64,000 bases of DNA, taken from assembly GCF_002272075.1 (NCBI RefSeq), contig NZ_NPBJ01000021.1:62001-126000 (forward strand), read 5' to 3'. This DNA is from Terribacillus saccharophilus (GTDB lineage Bacteria; Bacillota; Bacilli; Bacillales; Amphibacillaceae). Below are positions 23,901 through 30,752 of this stretch, in pieces (position 1 is the stretch's first letter; every line of letters begins with the position of its first letter). The notes under the pieces were generated by a model. It did not search any database. It saw nothing but the letters and a program-made list of their open reading frames with translations, and had not been told where the DNA came from. The translations under genes and the position numbers were made by a program.

Positions 23901-26007
23901 TTTGCTCATAGTACTCAATCTGAATAGTATGGATGTCCTTTTGATCACTAGCGGCATCTTCCCTGTCTTTCACGGAAATTACTTTGGTCTTTTCACTTGC
24001 CCAATAGCTGCTTGATTCCCAGTTATCCATGACTAGCTTGCCGTCCAAGTAAACACGCATTCCATCATCGGCTCTTGTACGAAGAACATAATTACCAGCT
24101 TTTATCCGTTGTGCAGTAGCATAACTTGCAGAGAAGTAATCTCCGCCAACTTCATTCACCGGTGATCCATATCCGTTTTCTACTTTTAAACTTGTACCAT
24201 TTCCGGAAATTGTATTTTGGGCAGCTGGGAATCCACTTAGCTTCGTATTGTTATAATACAATGCTATCCAGTTACCTAAAGGAACTACTTCACCAGCAAC
24301 TCGAGCTCTTCCGGTTGATTCCATATAATCAACACTCATTACGTTAGAGCCGGACTTAAGATCGGTAATAATTCCAGTATCAACTACCCCTGAACTGTTA
24401 CTCCATCGGTTGATGACTGTTTTACCATTCACTTCTGCCTTCACGCGATCATCGGCTATTGTCTGGACAAAGTAATCTTTGCTGCCGTCTAACAATCGAT
24501 AATAGCGCGCTGTAAAATTATCAGCATTGATTGCTTGGAATGGTTTATCCCGTTCCCAATTATAGAACAGCTTCTTCACATTCGTTCCGGCAGTTGCTCC
24601 GCCTTCTATGATCGCAGGGAGTCCACTGAAATTCGTATTATTATAATAAGTGCTGAACCAGCCATCTTCGGTTGCTTCCTCAGATGCTTTATTCAAATAG
24701 AATTCCAGTCCGCTTCCATTGCTTAGTTCATAATACTCGATTCGGATTGTATGCACATCTTTGTTGGCAGATGTTTGTTTATCCTTGATGTTTACAGCAT
24801 GGATCTGTTCACTCTTCCAATAACTGCTCTTATCCCAGCTATCTACGACAAGCTTGTCATCAATATAAACTCTCATACCGTCATCAGCACGTGTACGGAT
24901 ATAATACGTGCCTGCGTCAATATGCTGTGCAGTGGAATAATTTGCTGAAAAATTATCCTTACCAATACCACTGATTGGGGCACCTGTTCCATTTTCCACT
25001 TTGAGGGAAAAACCATCGCCTTCTGTTACTTGTCGAGCTTTTGGCATTCCACTAAGTTTCGTGTTGTCATAATACCATGAAACCCAATCCCCAAATTCAG
25101 CTGCATCTGCAGCAACTTTAGCTCTGCCCGTATTTTCCTTGTAGTTGACTTGGAAAATCTGATCACCTGAAGCAAGCCCTGTTGCAATCCCGGTATTTAT
25201 TTCGCCTGAGGAATTGTAATTTTGGTTGATTACTGTTTTATCTCCTACCTTTGCTGTGACTTGGTCGTCAGCATAGGTTTGAACGAAGTAATCTTTTCCT
25301 CCCTGCAACTTTTTGTAGTAAGTAGCTGAGAAATTATCAGCAGGTGTGTTAGCATTCGGTTTCTCTCTATCCCAATCGAAAAAGAGCTGAGATTGCTGGT
25401 TCCCCGACGTGCTGCCTCCCTCTACATAAACAGGTGTTCCAGAGAATGAATTGTTGTTGTAATACAATCCAAGCCAATTGTTCTTCTCAGTTTCCTGCGA
25501 GTAATTATGCAGATAAACCTCTAAGCCACTGCCATTTGTCTTGTCGTAGTACTCTACTTTGATTTCATGAAGCTGCTTGTTTGACTGGTTCTTATTATCG
25601 GAAATTGTAATTACTTTTGCTTTCTCACTTTTCCAATAACTGCTCGGAGACCAGTCATCCACAATCTTCTTTCCATCTATATAGACGCGAATCCCGTCAT
25701 CTGCACGGGTCCTAAGAATATATTTACCAGCAGGTACAGTTTGAGAAGAAGTATATACAGCTGAAAAATTATCCTTATTTACACCACTAGTTGGTGCATT
25801 GGATCCGTTATCCACCTTCAGGCCGCCAGCTTGCTGGGTCAATTTCTCCTGTACAACCGGTTTACCCGACATGTCCGTATTATTAAAATACTGAACAGAC
25901 CAGCTCACTTGATCGGCTGCTTCGGTTTTATCTACAAAGGCAAATAGGCTGACAAAAAAAGCAAAGGCAATAAGAACTGCACTATTCAATTGTAAAAATA
26001 CTTTAAT
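20911..26007 (-). CDS. Secreted glucosaminidase with ten tandem PA14 domains
   Basis: 1698 residues: signal peptide (ending near KTEA-A), ten PA14 domains of ~130 residues (to ~residue 1370), an SH3 domain (~1430-1490, WNVRTGPGTQYGVHDG) and a C-terminal LytD-type N-acetylglucosaminidase domain (~1530-1698). The likely catalytic Glu is in SHAILETGNGSS. PA14 units 1, 3, 5 and 7 share RTRADDGMRVYIDGK and NGSGLEFYL. Units 2, 4, 6 and 8 share KDYFVQT-ADD and VI-RWSNSSG. Units 9 and 10 diverge. PA14 domains usually bind glycans, so this is probably a wall-bound autolysin. The start is read as ATT at 26007: AGGAGGGG lies 6 nt upstream, an in-frame TAA directly precedes it, and it gives a lysine-bearing signal peptide (MKVFLQLNS...). 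A TTG at 25989 is the only other nearby candidate and is 24 nt from the site. Confidence 0.85.
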   Translation of the reverse strand: MKVFLQLNSAVLIAFAFFVSLFAFVDKTEAADQVSWSVQYFNNTDMSGKPVVQEKLTQQAGGLKVDNGSNAPTSGVNKDNFSAVYTSSQTVPAGKYILRTRADDGIRVYIDGKKIVDDWSPSSYWKSEKAKVITISDNKNQSNKQLHEIKVEYYDKTNGSGLEVYLHNYSQETEKNNWLGLYYNNNSFSGTPVYVEGGSTSGNQQSQLFFDWDREKPNANTPADNFSATYYKKLQGGKDYFVQTYADDQVTAKVGDKTVINQNYNSSGEINTGIATGLASGDQIFQVNYKENTGRAKVAADAAEFGDWVSWYYDNTKLSGMPKARQVTEGDGFSLKVENGTGAPISGIGKDNFSANYSTAQHIDAGTYYIRTRADDGMRVYIDDKLVVDSWDKSSYWKSEQIHAVNIKDKQTSANKDVHTIRIEYYELSNGSGLEFYLNKASEEATEDGWFSTYYNNTNFSGLPAIIEGGATAGTNVKKLFYNWERDKPFQAINADNFTARYYRLLDGSKDYFVQTIADDRVKAEVNGKTVINRWSNSSGVVDTGIITDLKSGSNVMSVDYMESTGRARVAGEVVPLGNWIALYYNNTKLSGFPAAQNTISGNGTSLKVENGYGSPVNEVGGDYFSASYATAQRIKAGNYVLRTRADDGMRVYLDGKLVMDNWESSSYWASEKTKVISVKDREDAASDQKDIHTIQIEYYEQTKGSGLEFYLEPADNLLEKDSWVGLYYNNKSLSGTPVKAVGGNNTRQKVDAVSYNWGTGKPYSEVNADNFSARYMKLLEGGKDYFIQTNADDGIRVNLDDERIIDRWSNSSGKTDFATITGLKNGDHKLSIDYFENTGEAAISANIGSFGDWIASYYNNTNLSGNPKVQETISGDGSSLKVENGKGSPAEGINSDNFSASYETATRIKAGRYLLRSRADDGMRIYIDGKEVVNEWEPSSYWKSETTDYIDIKDTGSGSDKDVHKIRIEYYDKTNGSGLEFYLHDAEKEVEADSWFAQFYPNSTLSGDYVQTVGGATSGNKLDQIAYNWDRDKPFSNMNADNFSASFTKKIAGNNEYFAQTYADDGVRMSIDGKKVIDEWGTSSGKLAQAFIPTLSNATHTVKTDYYEASGRASFFANVEPLGNWIAYYYNNSDTSGTPANAKVITPNEDSGFTEDHAYDAPMDNVEKNNYSARYVTAKRLTAGDYYLEAIADDGVQVLVDGQVVLDRWSSGNNKKDAAKVTIKNGDQGTLHWIEVRYLEETGKSNIDFSIKPYKESDLYHKDAWTLSYYPNIIDPDKPVSSDQVVKIEEADDIDFDWQYESPTAGIPANRFSIIMQKQINISKAGNYDFTLDADDGVRLEVDGKVIIDSWNTDKGLREEKAKYMDAGWHDVKIYYYENTGRANVSFTFKESVKKEIVKEYSSYSLSLDAMTDLQMKAAPKTDTRYDIYLREDAIYQSGGSYKVNGSDWNVRTGPGTQYGVHDGRFRSGDIVSLLSSSKDSQGYTWYKLGGWVPPTRTDLKYQINPDNFQSTLQEQLQFAKLSDPGSINVSEVNDKVLNGKGILAGKAASFQKGAEEYGVNAVYLISHAILETGNGSSQLAKGYTYNGKTVYNMYGIGANDNNALLGGAKLAYDRGWFTPEAAIIGGAEFVRKDYIDLGQDTIYKMRWNPEKAVSNGYATHQYATDIGWASKQTYNMYKIYNILDSYSITLDIPKYK

Positions 26008-26256
26008 TTATGTCCCCTCCTATTAGACTCATATACTATAAAAGTCTTATTTTTTACACTTATCATTATGCTATATTCCCTGTATATTGTTAATATTTTT
26101 GTAGAATTTTGTATAAAAATAGTATTTAAGTCCCCTATATTTACATTAACTAAATATTTTCATAGTTTTTCACTATAAGTTAATATTATATTTACAATTA
26201 AAAACACTTATATCACCTAATAAATGTAACTAATATGAACTTTTTTACCCAAAAAA
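26008..26256 (-). promoter_or_regulatory. Promoter region of the PA14/glucosaminidase gene
   Basis: Very AT-rich. On the minus strand TTAACA (26088-26093) lies 17 bp from CATAAT (26065-26070), a good SigA-type promoter, about 55 nt before the ribosome binding site at 26014-26021. No ORF was seen. Confidence 0.55.
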
Positions 26257-26284
26257 AGAGAGATGCATCAATTTTGCATCTCTT
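26257..26284 (-). terminator. Terminator of the acyltransferase gene
   Basis: AGAGATGCA / TGCATCTCT stem next to the stop codon, followed by seven Ts on the minus strand. Confidence 0.85.
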
Positions 26285-27410
26285 AGGAAATAGAGCCCAT
26301 CTGTTTGGTTTTTGGCCGAGGCGCGTGTTGAGAAATAGGATTTCTCATATATGCTTTAAATTTTTGCAGCCCACTGTATGCAAAGTATGAAACAATGAAT
26401 AGAAGTGGCGTGTATATAATTCCCCAGGCAAATGTTTCGGTAACATGCTGTACCAGAACCAACCCTTGATTTAACTCCCCCATCAAACTTTTAATTAAGG
26501 TGTGAATTAAATATATTCCCACAGCATGCTGCCCCATCTTGCTGAATACAGTTCCTTTTCCAATTTCCCTTTCTTTAACAACAAGTACGAATAACATGAT
26601 AGTCAGCGGAATAGTGCTTAAAAAATATTCTCCTCTAGCTAGACCAAGAATTTCATAAAGAAGTGTTCTTTCTCCAAGCTGTGTTATCAGCAATAAAAGA
26701 ACGATCGCTATAATGTTTTTGGTTGGTATTTGTTTTACTACTTGATATATTTTACTTTCTTTTAATCCTATCAAGCTGCCTAGACTTGTATAAAATAAAC
26801 CGAAAAAGAAGGGGTCTCTTGTATTGAACTCACTTAATACCGGAAGCCCAAGAAAACCGCCATATGACTGTCCAAGCAACCCGATAACATTTAATACCAA
26901 TCCGATTAGTACTAGCATTTTCAACAATTTTAGCCTATAGGCGACAAACACAAGTAAAACAGAAATAATTAAAGCAAACATGAACCAGAGCTGATATTGT
27001 GTATGAGAAACTCCATAAATCAATGTCTGCAGGTTAATTGTGTCGGCTACATATGAACTCAATTCACTTTTTAAACCAGAACGTGTCCCAGTGTGGTCAA
27101 ATATAATCTTTATAAAATCATATATCCAATAAAAAGCAAACCATGCTGCAAGCAAGCTGATCAGCTTTCCAGTATAGCGTTTGAAGTATGCGAATGTATC
27201 ATCTGTTCGCTGCAGCTTCATGGCGAATAGATAGCCAGATGCTGCAAAGAAAAATGGTACTGAGAAGCGCGCGATTGTATCGATGATGAATGCCCAGGTT
27301 TCTCCGTTTCCGAATGGGACAGCGGTGTCTCGGAATGTGTGTGTATGAATACAAACAACACCGAAGATCGCTAGGCATTTGAAGAAATCAATGGAGTAAT
27401 TTCTCGTCAT
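26283..27410 (-). CDS. Membrane acyltransferase, acyltransferase-3 (OafA/OatA-type) family
   Basis: 375 residues with about ten hydrophobic segments. The N-terminus YSIDFFKCLAIFGVVCIHTHTF carries the early conserved His of acyltransferase-3 proteins, followed by SVPFFFAASGYLFAMKLQ, the family's second block. There is no SGNH domain, so it is the membrane half only. Such proteins O-acetylate (or succinylate) glycans or polymers from the cytoplasmic acyl donor. ATG at 27410 is preferred, with AGG about 10 nt upstream; ATG at 27416 is also in frame. It stands alone next to a large autolysin. Acceptor unknown. Confidence 0.82.
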   Translation of the reverse strand: MTRNYSIDFFKCLAIFGVVCIHTHTFRDTAVPFGNGETWAFIIDTIARFSVPFFFAASGYLFAMKLQRTDDTFAYFKRYTGKLISLLAAWFAFYWIYDFIKIIFDHTGTRSGLKSELSSYVADTINLQTLIYGVSHTQYQLWFMFALIISVLLVFVAYRLKLLKMLVLIGLVLNVIGLLGQSYGGFLGLPVLSEFNTRDPFFFGLFYTSLGSLIGLKESKIYQVVKQIPTKNIIAIVLLLLITQLGERTLLYEILGLARGEYFLSTIPLTIMLFVLVVKEREIGKGTVFSKMGQHAVGIYLIHTLIKSLMGELNQGLVLVQHVTETFAWGIIYTPLLFIVSYFAYSGLQKFKAYMRNPISQHAPRPKTKQMGSIS

Positions 27411-27580
27411 GTGCATCTACCTGCTTTCTTTGTTCTAAGAAATTCTATCCGTCTTTTTCTCTTTATATACCCTATGATCAGGGTGCCGCAATACTTTTAA
27501 CAGAACTGTAATGACAACACAATCTGTGCGCAATATGATTACAAACTCTATCCAGTAGCCCTAATTTTTCCCACAAAAAA

Positions 27581-27605
27581 AAGCACTTACCTTGGGTAAG
27601 TGCTT
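27581..27605 (-). terminator. Terminator of the unknown 208-residue protein gene
   Basis: AAGCACTTACC / GGTAAGTGCTT stem with a short loop and a T run on the minus strand. Confidence 0.85.
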
Positions 27606-28230
27606 AGATAGTTTGGCTGAATGCCTGCACAAGCAAATCTAACTTCTTGGCATTACTTGGACGCTCGTAGCTATGGTTTTGGAAATGCTCATCAAATGCA
27701 GCAGCCAGTGCGTCAAAACGGCTGTCCCGCAAGATCGATTGGTAAAATTCAAAAAGGTGACGGTATTGTTCGATATAACGCGTCATCTTCTTATCGAATC
27801 CAATTAGGTGATTGGCCGACGGCAAACCGAGAAATGCTATTCTAGCCGGATCATATATCGGATAATGCACATTCAGTAGATGCAGCATCTGTGTAACGAG
27901 GGGAAATTGCATCGAAGGGTTGCCCCGGCGGTTTCTCACTTCATATAATGCTGCTGTCAAACCGACAATTTTCAGCTTGTCCGGCTGACGTGCGGCTTCC
28001 TGAAACAGACGGAAGTAGGTATGTTCGAATGCCTCTGTCAGATTGGGATTGACCAAACCTATGTAGTGCTTCAATACATATCGAAATACTGGATTGTGAT
28101 CAGGTCGTCTCGCTTCTTGGCGCAAAAATGCATCGAGGGCGATATCCTCCCGTCTGATTGATGTTAAAAGCTGGTCTTTATGAAGCAGCAGCTGCTCCAG
28201 AAGATCGGCTCCGGTGTATGTGTCGCGCAT
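27604..28230 (-). CDS. Protein of unknown function downstream of comK
   Basis: I do not recognise a family. 208 residues, no signal peptide or membrane segment, mostly predicted helical, with many Arg, His and Phe residues and few Cys. A segment near residues 115-135 (LLNVHYPIYDPARIAFLGLP) looks like a conserved core. ATG at 28230 has GAGGAGG about 11 nt upstream. A GTG at 28251 overlaps that site. It lies 88 nt downstream of comK in the same direction with no evident terminator between them, so cotranscription is possible. It has its own terminator. Confidence 0.6.
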   Translation of the reverse strand: MRDTYTGADLLEQLLLHKDQLLTSIRREDIALDAFLRQEARRPDHNPVFRYVLKHYIGLVNPNLTEAFEHTYFRLFQEAARQPDKLKIVGLTAALYEVRNRRGNPSMQFPLVTQMLHLLNVHYPIYDPARIAFLGLPSANHLIGFDKKMTRYIEQYRHLFEFYQSILRDSRFDALAAAFDEHFQNHSYERPSNAKKLDLLVQAFSQTI

Positions 28231-28318
28231 AAGACAGGTTTCCTCCTCCACTCCAAAGCTGGTAATGATAGTTTACATGATAACATAACAGCTTCGGCAG
28301 AAGAAGTGATTGATAGTT

Positions 28319-28804
28319 TCAGGATAAGCTTAATCCCATGAAGAAATGTTCATTATTGAGTAAGGCGATGACAGTACCTGTCCTTTTATACTGCTGGTCG
28401 AAGGAACGTTCAGACGTTTCCACAAACAGTGCAGTACCATTATAAAAGCTGACTTGAGTGCGACTTTTCTTTTCTTTATAGGATTGAATATGATAGAAAG
28501 ACAGCCAGACGCAATTGGTGTTCGTAGGTGAGGAAGTTGGGAGCATAAAAACGCCATGAGCCGGATGCACTGGAATAGGCACCTTCTTGTCCGTCCGCAG
28601 AAGTCTGCCAATTGCATGTACCCTGCCCTCATAGGAGGATCCGTACTGCATACAGCTATGGTCAATGATCGAAAGAGGTGATTGTTCCACTAATATTTCT
28701 TTATCGGCTTCAAGAACACGGGATTGATACACTGGGTCGTGCAAACGAAACACAGCAATAGTATTGCGGGTAATGATGTACTGTTCCCTTTTTTCTATTT
28801 GCAT
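28319..28804 (-). CDS. comK: Competence transcription factor ComK (short form)
   Basis: 161 residues. Matches ComK through the central block IIDHSCMQYGSSYEGR, the PHP-like PVHPAHGVFMLPTSSPTNTNCVWLSFYHI and SFYNGTALFVETSERSFDQQYKRT. ComK binds AT boxes (AAAA-N5-TTTT) to switch on DNA uptake genes. The ATG at 28804 has GGAGGGGG 5-6 nt upstream; the much longer frame to 28969 enters the fabZ terminator. The protein ends about 30 residues before the B. subtilis C-terminus (192), losing the tail after the last conserved block. A promoter TTTACA-N16-TATAGT lies at 28871-28844. No clear ComK box was seen upstream. Confidence 0.85.
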   Translation of the reverse strand: MQIEKREQYIITRNTIAVFRLHDPVYQSRVLEADKEILVEQSPLSIIDHSCMQYGSSYEGRVHAIGRLLRTDKKVPIPVHPAHGVFMLPTSSPTNTNCVWLSFYHIQSYKEKKSRTQVSFYNGTALFVETSERSFDQQYKRTGTVIALLNNEHFFMGLSLS

Positions 28805-28843
28805 AATTTCCCCCTCCAATATTGACTGATACAAGACTATATT

Positions 28844-28871
28844 ACTATAAATAGCCGCTCCAATATGTAAA
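28844..28871 (-). promoter_or_regulatory. Candidate comK promoter
   Basis: Minus-strand TTTACA (28866-28871), 16-bp spacer and TATAGT (28844-28849), each 5/6 to SigA consensus, about 40 nt upstream of the comK start. Confidence 0.45.
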
Positions 28872-28895
28872 GGAGATGTAAAAAATAGTAAAAAA

Positions 28896-28917
28896 GGACG
28901 AAGCATACGCTTCGCCC
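28896..28917 (-). terminator. Terminator of fabZ
   Basis: GG-CGAAGC / GCTTCG-CC hairpin with a T run directly after the fabZ stop. Confidence 0.8.
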
Positions 28918-28919
28918 TC

Positions 28920-29342
28920 TTATTTAATTGCAAAAGTGATTTCCGCTTCGCAAGCAAGCTCTCCATCAACAGTTGCCATTGCTTTGCCTTTACCGATTGG
29001 TCCCTTCAAACGGACAATCTCTACTTCCAGCTTCAATGTATCACCTGGTTTAACCTGTCGTTTGAAGCGGCATTTATCAACACCGGCAAGGAAGCCAATT
29101 TTCCCTTTGTTTTCTTCCTTCATCAGCATCGCAAATGCACCTGTCTGTGCAAGAGCTTCAAGGATCAAGACACCTGGCATTACCGGATAATCTGGGAAAT
29201 GTCCTTGGAAGAATGGTTCATTGATTGTTACATTCTTCTTTCCGACAGCGCGTTTGCCTTCTTCGATTTCAGTTATTTGATCCACAAGCAAGAAAGGATA
29301 GCGATGCGGGATTATTTCTTGGATTTTTTGAACATCATACAT
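28920..29342 (-). CDS. fabZ: (3R)-hydroxymyristoyl/3-hydroxyacyl-ACP dehydratase
   Basis: Dehydrates 3-hydroxyacyl-ACP to trans-2-enoyl-ACP in type II fatty acid synthesis. 140 residues, the usual length (B. subtilis ywpB product, 141). It has HRYPFLLVD near the N-terminus and the catalytic [20 protein letters not shown] block with His48 and Glu62. AGGAGG is 11 nt before the ATG. Position after the flhOP cluster matches B. subtilis, where ywpB is nearby. Confidence 0.95.
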   Translation of the reverse strand: MYDVQKIQEIIPHRYPFLLVDQITEIEEGKRAVGKKNVTINEPFFQGHFPDYPVMPGVLILEALAQTGAFAMLMKEENKGKIGFLAGVDKCRFKRQVKPGDTLKLEVEIVRLKGPIGKGKAMATVDGELACEAEITFAIK

Positions 29343-29406
29343 AATATGGTGAGCCTCCTGAATGGTTATCTTTCCTAACGTATTATACCAAAAATGAGGC
29401 TTGCAT

Positions 29407-29433
29407 GTTTAACGCGTTCTGCGTTAAGGGTAT
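29407..29433 (+). promoter_or_regulatory. SigB-type promoter of the 52-residue membrane protein
   Basis: GTTTAA (29407-29412), 15-bp spacer and GGGTAT (29428-29433) match the general stress sigma factor consensus. The spacer and -35 also form an inverted repeat, TTAACGC-N5-GCGTTAA (29409-29427). Confidence 0.65.
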
Positions 29434-29464
29434 TGTTCCATAAAATTGCTGGGAGGGAAGCCAA

Positions 29465-29623
29465 TTGCTTAATCTTTTATTATGGATCGGCATCATCGTA
29501 GTCGCATTCTGGCTCATTGGTGTCATTTTCAATATTCTCGGAGGGGTCATTCACATTTTCCTTATCATTGCTGTGATCATGTTCGTTATTTATGCAATTA
29601 GAAAGAGCAGGGGCAGGAAATAG
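29465..29623 (+). CDS. Small lmo0937-type membrane protein
   Basis: 52 residues, too short for routine ORF lists. It reads MLNLLLWIGIIVVAF..., then a hydrophobic hairpin around NILGGVIH and a basic tail ending KSRGRK. It resembles the lmo0937/DUF5670 family of small membrane proteins, which in Listeria are SigB-controlled. TTG start with GGGAGGG 7 nt upstream (29451-29457). A SigB-type promoter just upstream and a terminator directly after the stop support a real, separate gene. Function unknown. Confidence 0.72.
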   Translation: MLNLLLWIGIIVVAFWLIGVIFNILGGVIHIFLIIAVIMFVIYAIRKSRGRK

Positions 29624-29658
29624 AAAAAGCTGGTTCCGGAATCCGGAGCCAGCTTTTT
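29624..29658. terminator. Bidirectional terminator
   Basis: AAAAAGCTGG-T-TCCGG / CCGGA-GCCAGCTTTTT stem between the small membrane protein gene and the converging epuA-like gene. Confidence 0.88.
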
Positions 29659-29922
29659 CTATGACTTTTGGTTTACCAAGTCATAAATATGTGTCCATGT
29701 ATCTCGTTTGAGGACGTCCAGTGCATTGCCATCTCCAAGTACACCATACCCGAAGAGCAAACCTAGCAACAGGAAGATGATCAGGATAATCGGCACTACA
29801 AGCAGACGGAGCCATATTGGAAATAATCTTCTCCGCTGTTTTTTCGGCGCTTTTTCTCCTTCTGCCTGCTTCTGTTTATCATGTTGTTCTTTTGTTTGGA
29901 GTTTGGATGCATTACTCGACAT
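29659..29922 (-). CDS. EpuA-like small membrane protein ('DNA-directed RNA polymerase subunit beta' family)
   Basis: 87 residues: a highly charged N-terminus (Lys/Gln/Glu-rich to ~33), one transmembrane segment (WLRLLVVPIILIIFLLLGLLFGYGV, ~38-60) and a short outer tail with DVLKRDTWTHI. This matches the EpuA family, which databases label as an RNA polymerase beta subunit for historical reasons; nothing in the sequence supports a polymerase function. AAGGAG lies 10 nt before the ATG. It follows flhP by 20 nt and is probably cotranscribed. Confidence 0.7.
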   Translation of the reverse strand: MSSNASKLQTKEQHDKQKQAEGEKAPKKQRRRLFPIWLRLLVVPIILIIFLLLGLLFGYGVLGDGNALDVLKRDTWTHIYDLVNQKS

Positions 29923-29942
29923 AGCGTTCTGGCTCCTTATTC

Positions 29943-30740
29943 TTATCTAATCTGGTTAATGAGTCCGCTCATCTGATCACTCATGGAAATCGAGCGTGCA
30001 TTGAACTGATAAGCGCGCTGTGTATTCACCATTGCGGTCATTTGTTCACTAAGATCAACGTTCGAGCCTTCCAGGCTGCCTGCCTGCAGTTCAACGTCTC
30101 CTGCACCTAGCACTTGGGCAAGAGCGGGATCAGCCAATTCAAAGGCAGTATCACCTGTACGTGTCAGAACGCGTGGATTATCAATAGCTGTGATCTGAAG
30201 GTTCGCTTCAACAGCATTTTCTCCATTACGTTCAACAACAATTTCTCCGCGGTCATTGATTGTAATACTATCAAAATCCGACTGTAATGCAATAGGTCCA
30301 TCGACACCGTTCACCAAATCTCCATCTGCGGTTGTCAAAGCAACTGTCCCATCCTGCTGCGGCTGGAGATAGAAATTGCCAGAACGTGTATAGCGCTGCT
30401 GTCCATCATCGCCTGTAATCGTAAAGTATTGGTTGTCGTTCACAAGTGCTGCATCAAGATTTCGGTCTGTCGTCTGGATCGTTCCCATCGTCATGAGCGG
30501 ATTCGTACTGCTCATGTATGCTCCTGATCCGATCCGGATACCGTCACTCGTGCTACGGCTTGTTGTATTCGCCTCATCATTCGGCGGATTGTTCATCTGC
30601 TGATAAAGCAAGGAAGAGAAATTAGAGGTCTGCGCTTTATAGCCTGATGTATTTGTATTCGCCATATTATTTGCGATTAAATCCAATCGCTGCTGCAGCT
30701 GCCCCATTGTTACGGCAGCCTGTGTCATCATCCTGCTCAT
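29943..30740 (-). CDS. flhP: Flagellar basal-body rod / hook family protein FlhP
   Basis: 265 residues, FlgG/FlgF-like. The N-terminal rod motif region has LDLIANNMANTNTSGYKAQ and the C-terminal block GSLEGSNVDLSEQMTAMVNTQRAYQFN is typical of axial flagellar proteins. B. subtilis FlhO and FlhP form part of the flagellar rod and are required for hook completion. AAGGAGG is 6 nt before the ATG. The gene is 12 nt downstream of flhO in the mbl-flhO-flhP order seen in B. subtilis. Confidence 0.92.
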   Translation of the reverse strand: MSRMMTQAAVTMGQLQQRLDLIANNMANTNTSGYKAQTSNFSSLLYQQMNNPPNDEANTTSRSTSDGIRIGSGAYMSSTNPLMTMGTIQTTDRNLDAALVNDNQYFTITGDDGQQRYTRSGNFYLQPQQDGTVALTTADGDLVNGVDGPIALQSDFDSITINDRGEIVVERNGENAVEANLQITAIDNPRVLTRTGDTAFELADPALAQVLGAGDVELQAGSLEGSNVDLSEQMTAMVNTQRAYQFNARSISMSDQMSGLINQIR

Positions 30741-30752
30741 TTTGCTCCTCCT

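Noticed and set aside
20911-26007. Repeated DNA considered as a CRISPR or tandem non-coding repeat
   Set aside because: The periodicity is ~390-400 bp, in frame, and encodes PA14 domains.
28805-28895. ComK autoregulatory AAAA-N5-TTTT boxes upstream of comK
   Set aside because: No pair of boxes with the required spacing was found.
28319-28969. Longer comK start at 28969
   Set aside because: The extra sequence passes through the fabZ terminator and matches no ComK family sequence; ATG at 28804 has a strong ribosome binding site.
29659-29922. RNA polymerase beta subunit function for the EpuA-like protein
   Set aside because: The sequence is a single-span 87-residue membrane protein with no polymerase motif; the label is a database convention.
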